A stretch of DNA of 64,000 bases from Desarmillaria ectypa (GCA_030407005.1 JAUDYN010000004.1:1116001-1180000), one strand, 5' to 3'; counted from the first letter of the stretch, positions 1 to 13,274 are shown. Made by a program: numbers and translations. Notes: generated by a model from the letters alone, not told the origin.

Positions 1-1223
1 GAACGATAAATATAGCAATCGCACCTGTATATATCCCCAGAAATGCGGTGAAAGTAGAGAGACACCAAAGAGTATATGGCGCATTTATGAATGCTTTCAG
101 GTTGAGAATCCCTCCTGATGAATTTGCAGGGGGAAGACGGCGTCTCATCGTCAGGTTGGCAATACCCATGCTGAAGATGAGGATGAAGGCAATGACTCGC
201 ATCGTCCACGCGAATCTTCCAGGAAATTCTCTGAGTGATCTGATATGCGAAGGGAACGTACGCACCCTATATCATTTATGAGCTTATGGGCAACTATTGG
301 GAACACTGCACTCCCAATCGACGCTCCAGCAGTCGTCAAACCCAGGGCGATCCCTCGTCGTCGTCGGAACCAATGCCCGACGATACCTATAACACAACTA
401 AATATCGTCCCACAAGCCAGCTAAGAATCGGGTCTTCCATCAAAGAGTGAAGGGCGAATGTGGATGTGGATGGAAACAAACCCCGATAGCGAAGCCCTGG
501 CAAAGCAGGAAATGCCAGTACTGGGAACACTCAGCAATGAGGAAGGTTGATATGACTAGCAGGATAGTCGCGAGTATGAATGGGACTCTGAAGTACCCAA
601 TATCGAATATGTGGCCTACTATTAGACCTGGCATGAAGATGAGAGCGTACTGTTCCATTATATCAGTACCAGCGTATTGCAGAGATGGGCAACAAAGGAT
701 ACCTGAATAGAGCCGATCCATGCACTAAACAAGAGATTGACAAATGCCTTTGAAAGTTGATTGAAAGAGGACTCACATGGCGGAAGGGTCAGAGTCCTTC
801 AACAAGGTCTCTTCGTAATATTCTTGGAATACCTATTGAATCTGAGTTCCAGGAACCTTTCGACGATCGAAGAAGTGCACTGACCCCCCACGCATTCACG
901 AAACCGACCCTAGGGTTGTGGAAACTAAGTCAGCCGAGCCAAGATGCTGTGGTTGGCGCTCACGTTGCGAAGGTGCTGCACATGGTCTGGAAAATGACAA
1001 GCGGTCACGGTCAAATTAGGTAGGCGTCTGTCTTATAACGCACCCCTCCGACAATCAACCAAGCTCTCAATCCACCATCTGGAAAATCTTCCAGGTCTGT
1101 GCATGTCTTAACAGAATCACTGTCATATTCAGTTTTGTCCTCCCTTATAGTCGTCTCCCTGATAGTATTGTCAGATATTTCGTCGGTCGATTGTGTTTGG
1201 ATGGGGGTTGTGTAGTGGTCCAT
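1..1223 (-). CDS. MFS permease, monocarboxylate (MCT/riboflavin-type) family, 3' end outside window
   Basis: Plasma-membrane 12-helix transporter of the fungal monocarboxylate-permease type; the substrate cannot be told from sequence. The start at 1223 opens a charged, acidic N-terminus followed by the family hallmark DGGLRAWLIVGG, the entry to helix 1. Later exons read GFVNAWGVFQ-like, WIGSIQ, then PGLIVGHIFDIGYFRVPF and CSQYWHFLLCQGFAIG (about 450-640), then a TTAGASIGSAVFPI segment (about 290-340), and at the left edge the loop SMGIANLTMRRRLPP. All are typical of this family and in order. At least five short introns with GT..AG borders are needed to join them. I see no stop within these exons, so the gene looks intact as far as it goes. 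Family identification is firm; individual splice sites are approximate. Confidence 0.82.
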
Positions 1224-2454
1224 GGCGGGAGGAGAAGCAACGACCCATTTTTTATATATGACGCGATTGTCCCCAATATACTCACATTTGCACTAGTCTG
1301 CCTGCCAGCAGTGCAAGTGACGACGTTTTCGTTGAAGGATGATAATGCTTGATCGATTCGTAGAACGAAGGGCGCAATCGACTTCGTACGGATGGGAACA
1401 TGGGGATATGGCGGTATCCACTGCGGCTACTGGCCGGTTGATTCGTGGTAAGAACTTGCAGTTCTCATGGAGGCAAAAATGGAAGTCGATGTATCCAGGA
1501 TGGCAGGGGGCATTTCCCCCAATAGACGTAAATTTGTTTCAATGTCTTGAAAGAGGTACCGGTCCCGAGGAAGAGTTGACTGGCTCGACAATCCCACTTC
1601 AACGGGGAGCACGATAATTATCTGTTTCATTTTAACGCCTCAGCTGGATAAAGAGCGCATAGACTGGGAGCTGAAATACATCTAGGTGTCTCTGGGACCG
1701 TTTTGAATGACGGATGGAACATCGTATTTGAAGCATGCGTAATAGATACACGCGGATCTGATCAAGCTGGGCTCAGCGCCGTTCAAGGTGGTGATGCACA
1801 AAATCATTGTTCGAGGTTGACAGCGACTCTAGTGCACCATGCGTCAATGTACGTGGTACGTTATTCATGCTTGGATCAGCGCTTGTAGGAATCAATAAGC
1901 TGCCTGGGAATTAATTTGAGGGGAATGAAGTGGACCTAAATGGTATAGACTCCCATAGCCAACCGATAGCAAAAAACAAAAAAAAAGCTAGTACAGCATA
2001 TAATATCAGTACCGGGCAACGGTTGTAGTATTCCGCCTGCATACCTGCGACCTAGGCGATTCCTCTGGTTTTGCATAGTCTCTTCAAGACAAAAATTATG
2101 TGTGGCTGCCTGTTCAAACTTCGAACACGATGGCACGAATCAAGGTGTCTGGGGCGTTTACGTGCCAGAATAGCTATCGTATGTTTGTTGTGAGAGCGTC
2201 GACTGAACTAGAGGTGTAAGGAGCGCCTGCTGTGTCTATGAGTTCCGCGACCTAAACTTCAAAGGGAAAACTAGATCCAATATGTGGAATGCGATGCTTG
2301 CCATGGTTGTAGCCTAGTACGAGGGTTCATCAGCAGGTTGCTCGTAGATAGCAGCCCAAACAATCTTTGTGACTGCGAGCCTACGAGTCGCAGGTGTCAG
2401 TACCTTCGCGAGACCGGCTTGAAGTGACGGAGGACGGCGGCGGCCATGAAATTA

Positions 2455-2985
2455 AATCTAACCGTGGCAAAAAAGAATTGTCGAATCCGGAAGTTTGTCT
2501 AAAAGATAGGTAACCAGAAAATAGGAGTTGCCGCGAATCCAGTGGCAGCTTCCGTCGTTCCAAGGCCACTGAGGGTTGCAAAAATCGAAATAAAAATGTA
2601 GGAAATAACGCAGGTGAATAGACGACTGTAGACCAAGGAAGAGGACAATCGGAAGAAGCTCTGAGGTGCCCGGCGACTGAACAAGGCATTCGGACGGCAG
2701 TTTGTTTGCGTGACAACCGATGAACACCGAAAGTCAAACCACCACCATCCATCGTTGCCTATGTCGTCGAGCTCGCTCTCCTGATACAGGCTCGCATCTG
2801 GGGCCTTTCTACCAAGGCTTCAAGATGACGGCGTTGATATCTTGGAAAGAAACAGCAGGACAGCCAATCTTCTCGAAATCAAATCTTTTCGACTATGCTT
2901 TTCATTCCGGATGGCACCAGGTCTTGCATTATTGCTCTTGAAGGCTTACCGACAGCGTGTTGTTCTCTTACAAGCCTTCCAGTTC
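2455..2985 (+). repeat. Diverged duplicated segment, copy 1
   Basis: Shares an ordered series of short matches with 5058-5490, among them ACCGTGGCA, TCGAATCCG, GGTAACCA, a TGAGGGTTG/TGAAGGGTGG block, CTCGCTC.CCTGAT and CTACCA.GGC.TCAAGA. The order and rough spacing are the same, but many substitutions and indels separate the copies. It is an old dispersed duplication; no terminal repeats or coding potential were recognised. Confidence 0.5.
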
Positions 2986-5057
2986 TCGCATGGAGGCTTG
3001 CAGCGAGAATTACTGCCTACCGTCGCCTTTTACGGATTTCGGACGGCAAAAATCAGCAGTCGGTGCTTTTGAACTTGGGGATATAGCAGCAGTCTTCCTG
3101 GCTCGTCGATGGTCCACCCAGTCCTCAGGCCTGTCCGGTTCACGGTCATTCGCTTAGGGAGCTCAAGATATTCAAGATTCCAGAGACGGTCACAACACGG
3201 CAATTTTGTTGAATTGGATTGGGGGCGCAGTATCTGGATATAATATTTGGATGTATGTCTTCTGTTTCTTCAATTATTGAGGCATCCCCTTCCTTGTCTT
3301 TGACAATACTCGGAGTAGTGGGTCATTGACGTCTAGGCAGATCTTGCAGCTCTTGCTAGCTCTTGAACAATATCAAAAGCACACTACGTTTGCCTTATCC
3401 TTGGACTTTGGCAACCACGGAGGATGAAAACTGTTAGAGATTATAGTGAGTGTACAATTGTAAGCTTCGTTGGCACTAGCAGGGTCCGTCACTCACTGAT
3501 CGTCACAGGTGTGATACTATTATGTAACGAATGTAACGTCACCATTGGCAGACCAGGCAGACGGTCAGACAGCCAGTGACGGCGTAGGCGGCATAAATCT
3601 GGAATATACGCGCAATAATCAAGACGGCCAGACATGAAGACAGACAGTACCAACGAGAATCCCAACTCGGCACCAGAGTAAACCGTTATTAGGCGTCCAA
3701 ATTGCTCCAGCGTATTCAGTCCAGTATCGAATCAGAACGAATGCTTCCGGCATAAGAAGACAGTTTTGTAGGCACGTATCCACACATCTGGGACAATCTT
3801 TTTGGACATGCCATTCTTTTCGGCGTCTCGAGGGACGAGCATGGGATTTAAACAGTGAATGCATCCGCGGGATCAAATTTGAGCTCAATATTCGCCTTAT
3901 GTCATTCTCTGTTTACCGCCAAACACACTGGGGACTCGCTCAATACGGATACCGCTTCCGATATTGAAGCCCAGATGCATTTTAAAACCATAGAAGCCGA
4001 CCGTCAATTCTCCCACCACGTTCTTTTTTCTCTCTCTTCTTTTCTTCGCCCTCATTATGCCTCCCATCCGGACCCGGGACCGTCTTTTCCCTTCTATGCA
4101 TTCAGTTCTTCGTCAAGCAGATTCTCTACCTGCGAGTACGACGATATATTACCAACATGTTCCGTTGCCCTCATTCGTGTTTCGATACGAGCCCTATGGC
4201 CATGCATACTTCAACAGAAATCATCCCCTGATGGTGTGCACGCTTTTTTTGAGATTCAGGCGACTTTCTTCAGCTGGAGACTGTACAGACCGCAACTCAT
4301 GATGGAGATATCGATTGGGACGACCGAGTTTATTTCATCGTAGCCCTTGTGAGTGGCTCACCGTGTGTTGCAAACGTAGACTCTCATCACCTGGATGGTT
4401 TCAGCCCACGAAGGAAGAGGTTGCTTTCGATGTGGCTTTCCTGGAGCCGGAGGCACCCCGTGACCACGTTAGGCGGCCCTGTCTATCTGTTCTTGTCATC
4501 GTGAGGCTCTTCATATTTGTTCTGGTATACTCATTGATCTGATTAGGACTTAGCTCTTGCTGTCACTCGCCGTCTGCACTTCAATCGTTTGGGCTAAGGA
4601 TCAACTTGCCATCAGAAGCATCGCACTAAAATCCTGTTGGTGCTGCCCGATACTGTCATAGAATCTTCATCACCACGCTGACCTTCCGCTTTGCCTTGAC
4701 ACTCTTTCTTGGTTCTACTGCCTTTTTTCAGTGTGTTTTTACGTCTGTATTTGTTAGCTTTGTTCTCACTGTACATTTACTTCTTCATTTGCAAATATAT
4801 TTGCTACTGTTCAAGTGTTGCTGATGGGATTTCAAATATCCGGATGTTCAAGCAAGCAGGCAATACTTTGCAGGCGGGCTATTCGTGTCGTCTCGTTGTG
4901 AAAAATTACCTTTCCAGAATCGTTGGATAGCAACATAATGGTAAGCCCGACTGTCGGCGGTCAATTTCTGAAGATGGATGAGCTGGATCATTGTAGGAGA
5001 AACAGAGTAAGGCAGCATCGAGGCTTGAATCGACAGTGCACGACGATGACCATGTCA

Positions 5058-5490
5058 TTCAACCGTGGCAACCAAAAGAATCATCGAATCCGAAGGTATA
5101 TCTAGAGGTAACCAAAAGCAGCAGGACAGTTGTAGCTACTGAAGGGTGGAAAAATCTAGGAGATATATTAGAGAAGAGTGCATTTTCAGGCGCTCGGCCA
5201 CTAAAGACGGTGGCTCTCGGACGGCGGCAGCTCGGTTGTGCGACACACCAAAAGTGAAAAAGGACTATCTCTGCATTCATCGTTAGCCTCGCTCCCCTGA
5301 TGTGCATGGCGACGGGCATCTCTACTAGGGCATCAAGACAACCATCTCGATGTCTCAGGAATGAAGCCTTATCGATACAGACCTTGCCTTATTACTTTTC
5401 AAAGCTTCTCGACAGCACTTGTCAATCATCGAGCGCACAACCTTTACTCAACAAGATTTGCATATGATAGTACATCACATTTTCTAAGGA
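5058..5490 (+). repeat. Diverged duplicated segment, copy 2
   Basis: Partner of 2455-2985 in the same orientation, about 2.6 kb away. The copies match in ordered short blocks, including the CTTGCATTATT/CTTGCCTTATT block near the right end. Nothing marks it as a transposon. Confidence 0.5.
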
Positions 5491-5709
5491 GAAGGCTGCT
5501 CTTGCATTCATACCAACTGTTCAGAGCCGTCGTTATTCTCTTCCTGTAGGAAGGAGATGCAGGTGTATACTATGAAAAAAAATGCACGTACGATTTTCTT
5601 CGCCGGTAAAGGGTGTGCCAAGACCAGGGTTCTTTGATTGGTGGTAAGGGTTCGTTGCTGGTAATAAGCGCTACCTTCAAACTCCAAGATGCTTCTCCAC
5701 ATGTGGTTC

Positions 5710-6615
5710 TCAATCGCAGTGGGACCTTTGAGAGCCCAAAGCACGTCCTCGTACAAGTCGGAAAAGATATTTTTGAGATCTAAGAGACATCAAGCAGCTA
5801 AAATCGGTGGAAAAATGCCTCTTACTCGTAGGCCTTCCTGCAGCTTTCCGGAAGCGATAATTTATGTCCCATAGGTCACCCTCTCGTTCTTGGAAGCGAA
5901 TGCGGTTGCTAAAATAACGGACACCCTCGGAGTACGTCGAGTCTGTCGCCGCGGAGGTGACGGAGGGAGAGCTCCATATGCTCATAAACTGGGAGCAGCA
6001 CTGGACCATGTCACAAGTATACTCGACAAGGAAGACACTCCATGTCATGAGAAGGCGGAATGGGTCATATTCCTCGTTATCTGGCGGATCGTCAACAGCA
6101 ACGTGCCAGTCCACAGGAAGTACACTGAGCCGCATCGTGGATTCATTGAACGCTATGGAAACCCGCGTTCGGACGAGCTGCCGACGAGACAAGAAAGGGC
6201 GACCCGATCCAATGCGGAACCTGATTTGGAGGTGGATATACTGGATATTTGGGAAACATTTGCGAAATCCGGTGTAGTTCGGCAAGCTACAAAGGACTGA
6301 GTACGGATGCATGGCGACGTCGTTGTTAGATTTGACGAGGTCGACATGGCAGGTAATGGTACGGGTAGATTCTGGGAGAGAAAAACGATATATGGCAGAT
6401 TTCGTGGAACGAATGATAGAGCAGAGATGAAAGAGATAATTGAGCGTTGGAACGTAGATGTCTCGGGAAATAACACGCGCATACACGTCCCGCCACACGG
6501 TGCTGATGAGAGGACAAGAAGTCATAAATGCGATCCGGTCTTCTGAGGCATGCTCAGCGAACCAAAACTCGGAGATTATAGCCTCAACGAGTTCAAAGGG
6601 TATCTGGTTGTCCAT
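5710..6615 (-). CDS. F-box-like hypothetical protein (301 aa)
   Basis: A single open frame starts at 6615. The N-terminus reads IPFELVEAIISEFW, then a PLISTVWRDVYARVI segment. This is the usual layout of agaricomycete F-box-like proteins: a P-x-E-hydrophobic helix, a cysteine/serine turn, then a hydrophobic W-R helix. Such proteins normally recruit substrates to SCF ubiquitin ligases through SKP1. No leucine-rich or WD repeats are visible downstream; the remainder is the unclassified C-terminal part common in these expanded families. The start lies 166 bp from the divergent start of the next gene, so the two may share a promoter. The F-box assignment rests on the first 50 residues and is moderate. 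Confidence 0.55.
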   Translation of the reverse strand: MDNQIPFELVEAIISEFWFAEHASEDRIAFMTSCPLISTVWRDVYARVISRDIYVPTLNYLFHLCSIIRSTKSAIYRFSLPESTRTITCHVDLVKSNNDVAMHPYSVLCSLPNYTGFRKCFPNIQYIHLQIRFRIGSGRPFLSRRQLVRTRVSIAFNESTMRLSVLPVDWHVAVDDPPDNEEYDPFRLLMTWSVFLVEYTCDMVQCCSQFMSIWSSPSVTSAATDSTYSEGVRYFSNRIRFQEREGDLWDINYRFRKAAGRPTSKRHFSTDFSCLMSLRSQKYLFRLVRGRALGSQRSHCD

Positions 6616-6781
6616 GGTGGTTGCAAGTAAAGCAGTTCAATTCCGAATTTGAGTCCGTCACGTGCATACAGCGGGTGATGTCATCATTGACGCGCCTTCG
6701 AAGCCAGTGTCTATCCTTCAAACTCGGCGGAGGTCCGGAAATATATTTACAGGAGCTTCTCTATCTGGAACCACCATCACC

Positions 6782-7688
6782 ATGTCGCCTGAAAATTCAA
6801 CCCGAAATGCCCTGTTTTCGCTCAGCACCATCGCCTCTTGGGCAAGTTGTTTAGGTACGCGAGCAGAGGTTCGTCTCGCCAATACTCAACCTACGACACA
6901 GCGTTTAGATCCATGAACAGCATAAGCTCTTTCATTCTAAACATGTTCGCTGTAAGTCTCAGTTCAAGTTTCGTAGGCCCTTTAACTTTACAGCACCAAC
7001 AGATTACAGTCAACTGGTCCATCACAGTTATCATTTCGGCGTCCTCTGTCGTATCCGAGTCAAGATGCTGGAGTGATCCAATGGACGTACTTTGGAACCT
7101 GATTCTCGACGCTCTTTCCACTTTTCTCACCATGGCGGGCATTTATCAGATATTGAAGGACATGCTTGTAGCAGTCAGTTCCTCTTTTTCTCCGTTTCGT
7201 ATATGCGTTGATCAAAGATTCAAAGGTGCACAAATTCGACGTCTGGATACTGCGAGATAACATTAGGGGCCAGATGTACGCCATTCAAGCAATAGGAAAT
7301 GTCCCCACACTTGCGCAACCCTTTCAAATGTGTACAGAAGGATATCGATCGTAAGTTCTTCCCCGTCCAAATTAGTAGGAACCCCTGACAATCTTTCAGG
7401 TCCCAAGCGGATATACTCAACTCGCTTGAAATCTTGGAATCGTTCATCATCACGCCGTCGACTCGCATAAGAGATCTGGTCCAGGTTAACGAGGTCCTGC
7501 ATGCGTACAAAGAAAGATTGACGCATCTACAGAACAGCTACAAGGCGATGTGTCAGGGTCTCAGTTTTACTGACGAAGAGGATGAGCGTATGACGATGGC
7601 AGAGAAGTGGACAAGAGCTATACGTAGTTGGGAACCGCCTTCATTACCAGCCACGCTCGTGGGGAAGGAAGCAGAAATTACCGTCTAG
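6782..7688 (+). CDS. Hypothetical protein, five exons (about 236 aa)
   Basis: I do not recognise the family. A consistent model runs: exon 6782-6854 (CACCATG context, MSPENSTRNALFSL), 6902-6951, 6994-7167, 7226-7350 and 7400-7688. The frame stays open through all junctions; four introns use GT..AG, one with an AAG acceptor. The product has a hydrophobic N-terminal third (through SSFILNMFA and ITVIISASSVV) that could hold one or two membrane segments. A middle follows with YAIQAIGNVPTLAQPFQM, then a helical, acidic C-terminus. It is divergently arranged with the F-box-like gene and convergent with the polymerase subunit gene. The 3' exon is the best supported; the exon at 6902 is the least certain. 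Confidence 0.5.
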
Positions 7689-8036
7689 CAGTTACATTCA
7701 GCAGCATAGATTGAGGCGCTACGACAATAGAAAAAATAGGGACCTTTTCCAAATAAAATGTGTATTCTATTGAACATCGTTAGCGAGGGCCTCTTCAAAG
7801 ACCTACCGGTATTAGCGAAGGCACGTTCATGGTCTTGCTGCAATCAACGGAAATAGGAGTTGACGGCGAGTCGAAGCCCGTCATTAAGACCCAAGGATTC
7901 GTTCTGAAAATAGTCAATGACAGAATGGCCCGGTAAACGAATCAAAATCGCAATAGCTGAAAGGCGGCGGATACATCTAAGATTAAGCGTACAGTCGGAA
8001 TACAAATAACAATATTTCTAAGAACCTAAATTCACC
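7689..8036. other. Convergent intergenic spacer
   Basis: 348 bp between two convergent 3' ends. It holds an AATAAA-like AAATAAAATG at about 7751, suitable as a poly(A) signal for the plus-strand gene. I see nothing else in it. Confidence 0.5.
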
Positions 8037-11000
8037 TTACAGCGCCCCTTCAAACAGTAATTTCCTCGGCTTGCTAATAGTCGGCGCGCTAGAGAACAAC
8101 GCCGGCCTGAAACAAAACTATGAGCCCCATTATCAATGCATATAAAGGAAAAGACCACTGACATCGAAGTCCCACAGTGAGCCGCAGGATTACCCATGAT
8201 GATACTCTCAGAAACACCAGAGATACTATCGTTTTTCCCAAATGCAGCCGCGTCGAAGAGATGGTCCGTCGTCTTCTCAAAGGACGCCAACATCAGGACG
8301 CTGTCCTTCATTTTTGCGACTCCGAATCGGGTGATACCTAGAACCTCACCCTGGTGAACTGCCAGTCAGCGGTGGTAAGGTCGGATGTGAGAAAGGCGAG
8401 GTACCTTGTAAGTCATAACATCACCTAGCAGCATGACATGCCGAGGGTCGATAATCATGTCGTGCGCTTTCATGGTCGTCTGGATTTCATTGATGATTGT
8501 CCGTCGAGCCGCTTCGATGCCCAACACTTGTGCAACTTCAATAACTGAATTGGAGGTGGTGAACTCTCCAACGATTCCTGAAAGAGAAAGGTTCTGGGGG
8601 AGCCGACGTCGTCAAAGCTACTTGGACTGACCCTCTGTAACCATACACTTCTTCAGGCCATAGCCTTCCACGAGGAGTTCCTTGTCTCCCTTCTTTCCTC
8701 GAGCGTCGTCCTTTTCCTTGATGTTTATGATGGCGCGTTGAATTTCAGGAACACCCTTGATACAGCATTTAGCGGCATGCAGATGCATAAAGCGGGGGCT
8801 CTTACCTTTACGACAACGTCGGCCAGCCCTCGCTTCAATTCCCGCAATCGATAATATTTATCCTCCGTATCAACATATATCCTAAGCCGGTTCTTGCGCG
8901 GAAGGACAATTACAGACTTGAGGGGTGAAAGTAAGTTCAGCGCTGCTTTCCCTCTTCCGGTCCGACCGACATACCTCTTGTTTGATCTTCAGCTTCTTTG
9001 CACCAACTATGGCCCACTTAATATCATCCAAAGTGAGTTCAAGCTGAACCACACGGTTAGCGATATATATCACATGAGAACAGGAAACGCACACCTGAAG
9101 CTTTTGGATGGCGTCCGTGTCGACAATTACGCCAAGGTATGTGTACTCAGGAGCCCATGCTTCCTCCAAGACGCTAGCAATCTAGTAAAATGCATACGAT
9201 AAGCAAAGCGCGGTCAGTCCAGCGGAACGCAAGACGACGGACTTCACCAAGCAGGGTCTTCTCCAGGCGTCCTTTCACAATACGAGCCGACGCCTCACTA
9301 TCGCATGTAACCAACTTGCAACTGATAATAGGCGTGCTGATGTTCTTAGCAGCGTTGATGATTTCCTTGATACGAGGAACTCCAAGGGTAACGTTCATAG
9401 AAGCGACACCAGCAAAATGGAAAGTTTTCAACGTCATCTGTGTTCCGGGTTCACCGATGGATTGAGCTCCGACGGCGCCCACCGTAGAGCCTAAGGAACT
9501 TGTATCAGACTAGCTAGTACGGTAACAATCCGTAGACTTACCAGGTTCTATGCGAGCTTTTGCATACTTCGACCAACAAAGCTCCAAAAACGTCCTTAGT
9601 TGCAGTTCAGTGACCTTGGATTTGTTTAGCACGATCGCCTTGTCAGCGTCTTCTCAAATCGATTAAAATCCCACAATTGCCAGAAGTAGTTGACTCACCA
9701 GAAGCTCCGAAAGACAAATCGGTGTGTTCGTCCCATTCTTCATGACGTTCCAATGCCTCAAACATACCACGGCTTTTCCTGACCTCGACTTGTCTGAGAA
9801 CGACATGATCAAGAATAAATGCACGGATGGTTGCAAGATACGCCATCGTGCACTCGCTCGTGAACTTTGTCGAGTTGAGTTGAGTATTGACGATTTCCAT
9901 GACCTCATATGGTAGGAGGGCTCTGCCGCCAGATAACCCAATTGCCTAAATGGCTGCATCAGTACTAGGCTCAATAATCAACGGGGTACCATGTACACAT
10001 GCATGACTCCAGGCGCGCTCAAAGTCAATAGGCTGAACGTCACTTTCCAGGCAGGCCGGGTCAAGACCATCATCACCATACTTAAATTGAACGACGCCTC
10101 CCGTTGAATTCCTGACTGACAGATCATATTGCGTGGTGAGATCCTCTAGCGCCTTCATAAGCCGCCGCTGCATGTACCCAGTTTCTGCAGTCTTGACAGC
10201 AGTATCGACAAGACCCTCACGACCGGAAATAGCATGGAATAGGAATTCCGTCGCAACCAACCCAGAGTAGAAGCTGTTCCGCACGAATCCTTTTGATGGC
10301 GGCTCCTTTGATTTCTTGGGAAAGTGAGGCAAAGAACGATCTTGGAAGCCATCGGGAACACGATGCCCGGCTATGATTTGTTGACCGACACAGGCAACCA
10401 TTTGGGAGACGTTGATGACGGAACCTGGTAGGAATGTCAGTACATCCACGACGCATTTTCGACCACTGACTCACCCTTCGATCCACAAGTAGCCATGATG
10501 AGCGGAGCATTGTGACGGCTAAGCTCCTTCATGCAGATTTGCCCCACCTCCTCTCGGACTTTTGACAAGACCGACGATATGAGTGCTTCAAGAGTCTGCT
10601 CTTGATTACATCCTGGCTTGTTTTCCAGCTGACCTTTCTTTGCTCGGGCGATGTGCTCCAGACATTGCGCATAAGCAAGCTCTACTAATCTGTCCTTCTC
10701 TCTGGTTAGCTCCGGACCGGGTATAACATCATTGATTCCCAAGGAGAAACCGAAATTCGCTGTTCATAAGTCAGCAACATTTGACAGCAGGACAGACGGG
10801 TATTGAATACCTAGCCATCGAGCGCATAGCTTTGCCAATCGGTTCATTGCAGCTGCGGCTTCATGAGGGCCATAATCTCGCATGATGACGCCAAAGATAG
10901 ATTTCTTCTTTCCGCTACCAACGATGGCCTTGTCCATGACTCCGCACATGATCTCGCTGTTGACGATAACGAGCCAACCATCATTCGGTGAAAGATCTTT

Positions 11001-13274
11001 AACAACGTGCATCCGCTCTGGATAATTGGCAGCCTTGGCTTCCTCCCATTTATTGCACTTCGATTCCACATTTACAAAGACCTTTGATTGCTTGTTCGGA
11101 CGCATCAAAACATTGAATATTTGCTTCCCCGTCCAAAGCCTGACCGGCTTCCAGATGGTTGGAGGAGGTATATCAATTTGTATGTTGGCATCGGCAAAAT
11201 AGCAACATATCTGAGTGAATTGACGCCGGTCAAAGAACTGGTCTTTCCGAGAGATGAGATAGGAAGCTGTAATGAAATCCTGAATGGCAGCGATGACAGG
11301 ATCACCATTACGAGGTGTAACAAGATTGTTCTTGACACTCATAAGTTCCAATGCCTCGGTTCTCGCCTCTTCTGTTTGGGGTACGTCTGTGGAACACATC
11401 AGAATTTGTGGTACTTCAGACGAATATAGCACCGACGTAGGTTCATTTCATCTCCATCAAAGTCAGCGTTGTACGGTCCACACACACATTCGTTCAAACG
11501 GAAGGACCTCCATGGACGAACTTTGACCTAGGCCGATATGAGTGACTTGCTTTGGTGGCATATTACGCGAACGTACCCTATGACACATGATAGATAGCTA
11601 GGCTGGCATTAGCATAAGTACGAACATAGGTAGGACTGACATACCTTGTGCAAACTTGGTTGTCGATTGAATAGAACGATATCCCCGTCAATGATATGCC
11701 GTTCTACGACATCACCGATTGCCAATCCATCTGCAACCGCATCTCGATTCCCAAACTTCAAAAACTTTTTGATCGTGTCCCTTGCGACAAAATTGGCACC
11801 TGGATGGACGTCTGGACCATTCCTTACTGCTCGCCGGAGCATTTCAACATTATGAGAGGTAACGCGCTCAGGATATGTGAGAATCTTCGCCACTCGTTCG
11901 GGTACAGCTACTTCGTCGATCCGCAAATTCGGGTCAGGAGAGATGACGGTACGGCCAGAGAAATCGACACGCTTTCCCGATAGATTCCCACGAAAACGGC
12001 CTTGTTTTCCTTTGAGACGTTGCACAAATCCACGGATAGGCTTCTGGCCAGGTTGAGTGTTAACACCTGGAGTTTCAGAGTTGACATAGACGGCGACGGA
12101 GAGCTGAAGGAATTCCCATTGTTCCTACGCAGTGCGGTGAGACAGCAGCAGAAAAACAGCGAGAGACAATCGAACCATAAATTGAAACGTAGGCGTTCCT
12201 TTCGCCAGGCCTTGCTTTATCAGGGCATTTGTGAACACGATTTCGGTTAGCTTGACGGTGAGATCATCCTCGTTCGATGCGCCATCCTGAGCGACAGATG
12301 GACGAATGCAGACAGGTGGTACTGAGATATACTGCCAGATAAACTCTTCCGGTCTCCCGAATGACGGCCGCAGTCCCATGATTTCGCAATCCTGACACAG
12401 AATCAGACGAATGGATATTACAGCCGGGATAGAATCACCTCATCCGATATCCTCTTGAACAGGTCCAAAACCTTCAACGGATTCAAATCCTCGTGCACGG
12501 CCTTTTTCAGAAACATCCCGAGCTCCTTCTGCGCCTCAATAGCCGAAGAAAATGTTTTCTTCCACCGTTCCATTTCGTCGGCGGTTTTCTTGGCACGGAA
12601 TTTATCGTGAATGATCTTCAGTACACCGGTTTTTTTCACGATGCCGTTCGTCGCAGAACAATGTGGACAGTAGATTGCCTTTCTTGTCTTGGCTTTCAGG
12701 GTCTTCAAGAGCTTCGTTCGCTGATAATTCTCCATGTCTGGGCGTCGGAAGCTTTTGAGAAAAGGGCGTCGCTCTTCTTCCTCCAAAAGAACACGAGCGC
12801 AAGTCTTGATAACAGTCAGATAGAACAGAGCGGTGATGCATGGATTCATACTTTGCAGATGCATTGCAGGATGTCGATGGTATGCTTGAAGAAACCAACA
12901 TGGAACACCGGCACGACAAGTTTGACATAGGCATAATGCCCGACACAATTCACGGATGATTCGCCACAAGTTTCGCAGAACGCGTTTTTATCCGACGTGC
13001 CCTATCCTTCAATGAGAGGAGAAGAAAATGAGAGAGGAACACGTACGCACGAGACGTCGGTCAAGGACACCATCCTTTACGGGCAGCCGTTCCGTGGCGG
13101 TATACAGATCCCGATGAGTGACTTCGAATTCAGATACTTTGACAGTGTCCTGGGCATTAAGTAAACTAAACTGAAGTTCCTTTCTGTTTTTTTGTGAGCG
13201 TCGTCATCTGGGCTTATCTTGGTAGGATCTACATACATGACTTTGGGAGTCTGAGAGGGCACGACTTCCTTCAT
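8037..13274 (-). CDS. RPC1: DNA-directed RNA polymerase III largest subunit
   Basis: Catalytic subunit (Rpc160/POLR3A) that makes tRNA, 5S and other small RNAs in the nucleus. The chosen start at 13274 gives [11 protein letters not shown] and then, after an intron, the N-terminal zinc region with CETCG and [10 protein letters not shown] (12418-12969). Further on come the [20 protein letters not shown] clamp segment (about 11960) and FNRQPSLHK (about 11650). The Mg-binding motif [10 protein letters not shown] lies at 11441-11470 with all three aspartates intact. The trigger-loop region reads [20 protein letters not shown] followed by [15 protein letters not shown] (9174-9480); the ASMN form separates Pol III from Pol II. 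The last exon ends [10 protein letters not shown], stop at 8037-8039. At least ten short introns split the gene. It looks intact, and shares its promoter with the proteasome gene at 13547. Confidence 0.95.

Larger units (their letters stand above)
1224..5709. other. 4.5-kb stretch without a convincing gene
   Basis: Both strands have only short open frames. The frame at 4057-4302 (+) is preceded by a long pyrimidine tract (about 4020-4050) like a fungal core promoter, and neighbouring frames could be spliced to it, but no family is recognisable. On the minus strand about 1427-1630 an open frame with a plausible composition exists but is also unrecognised. The stretch contains a diverged duplicated segment (see the repeat entries). 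It is best treated as intergenic DNA with possible orphan or decayed genes. Confidence 0.5.

Noticed and set aside
2381..2752. A 123-codon minus-strand ORF
   Set aside because: Composition is not coding-like, there is no recognisable motif, and it lies across the duplicated segment.
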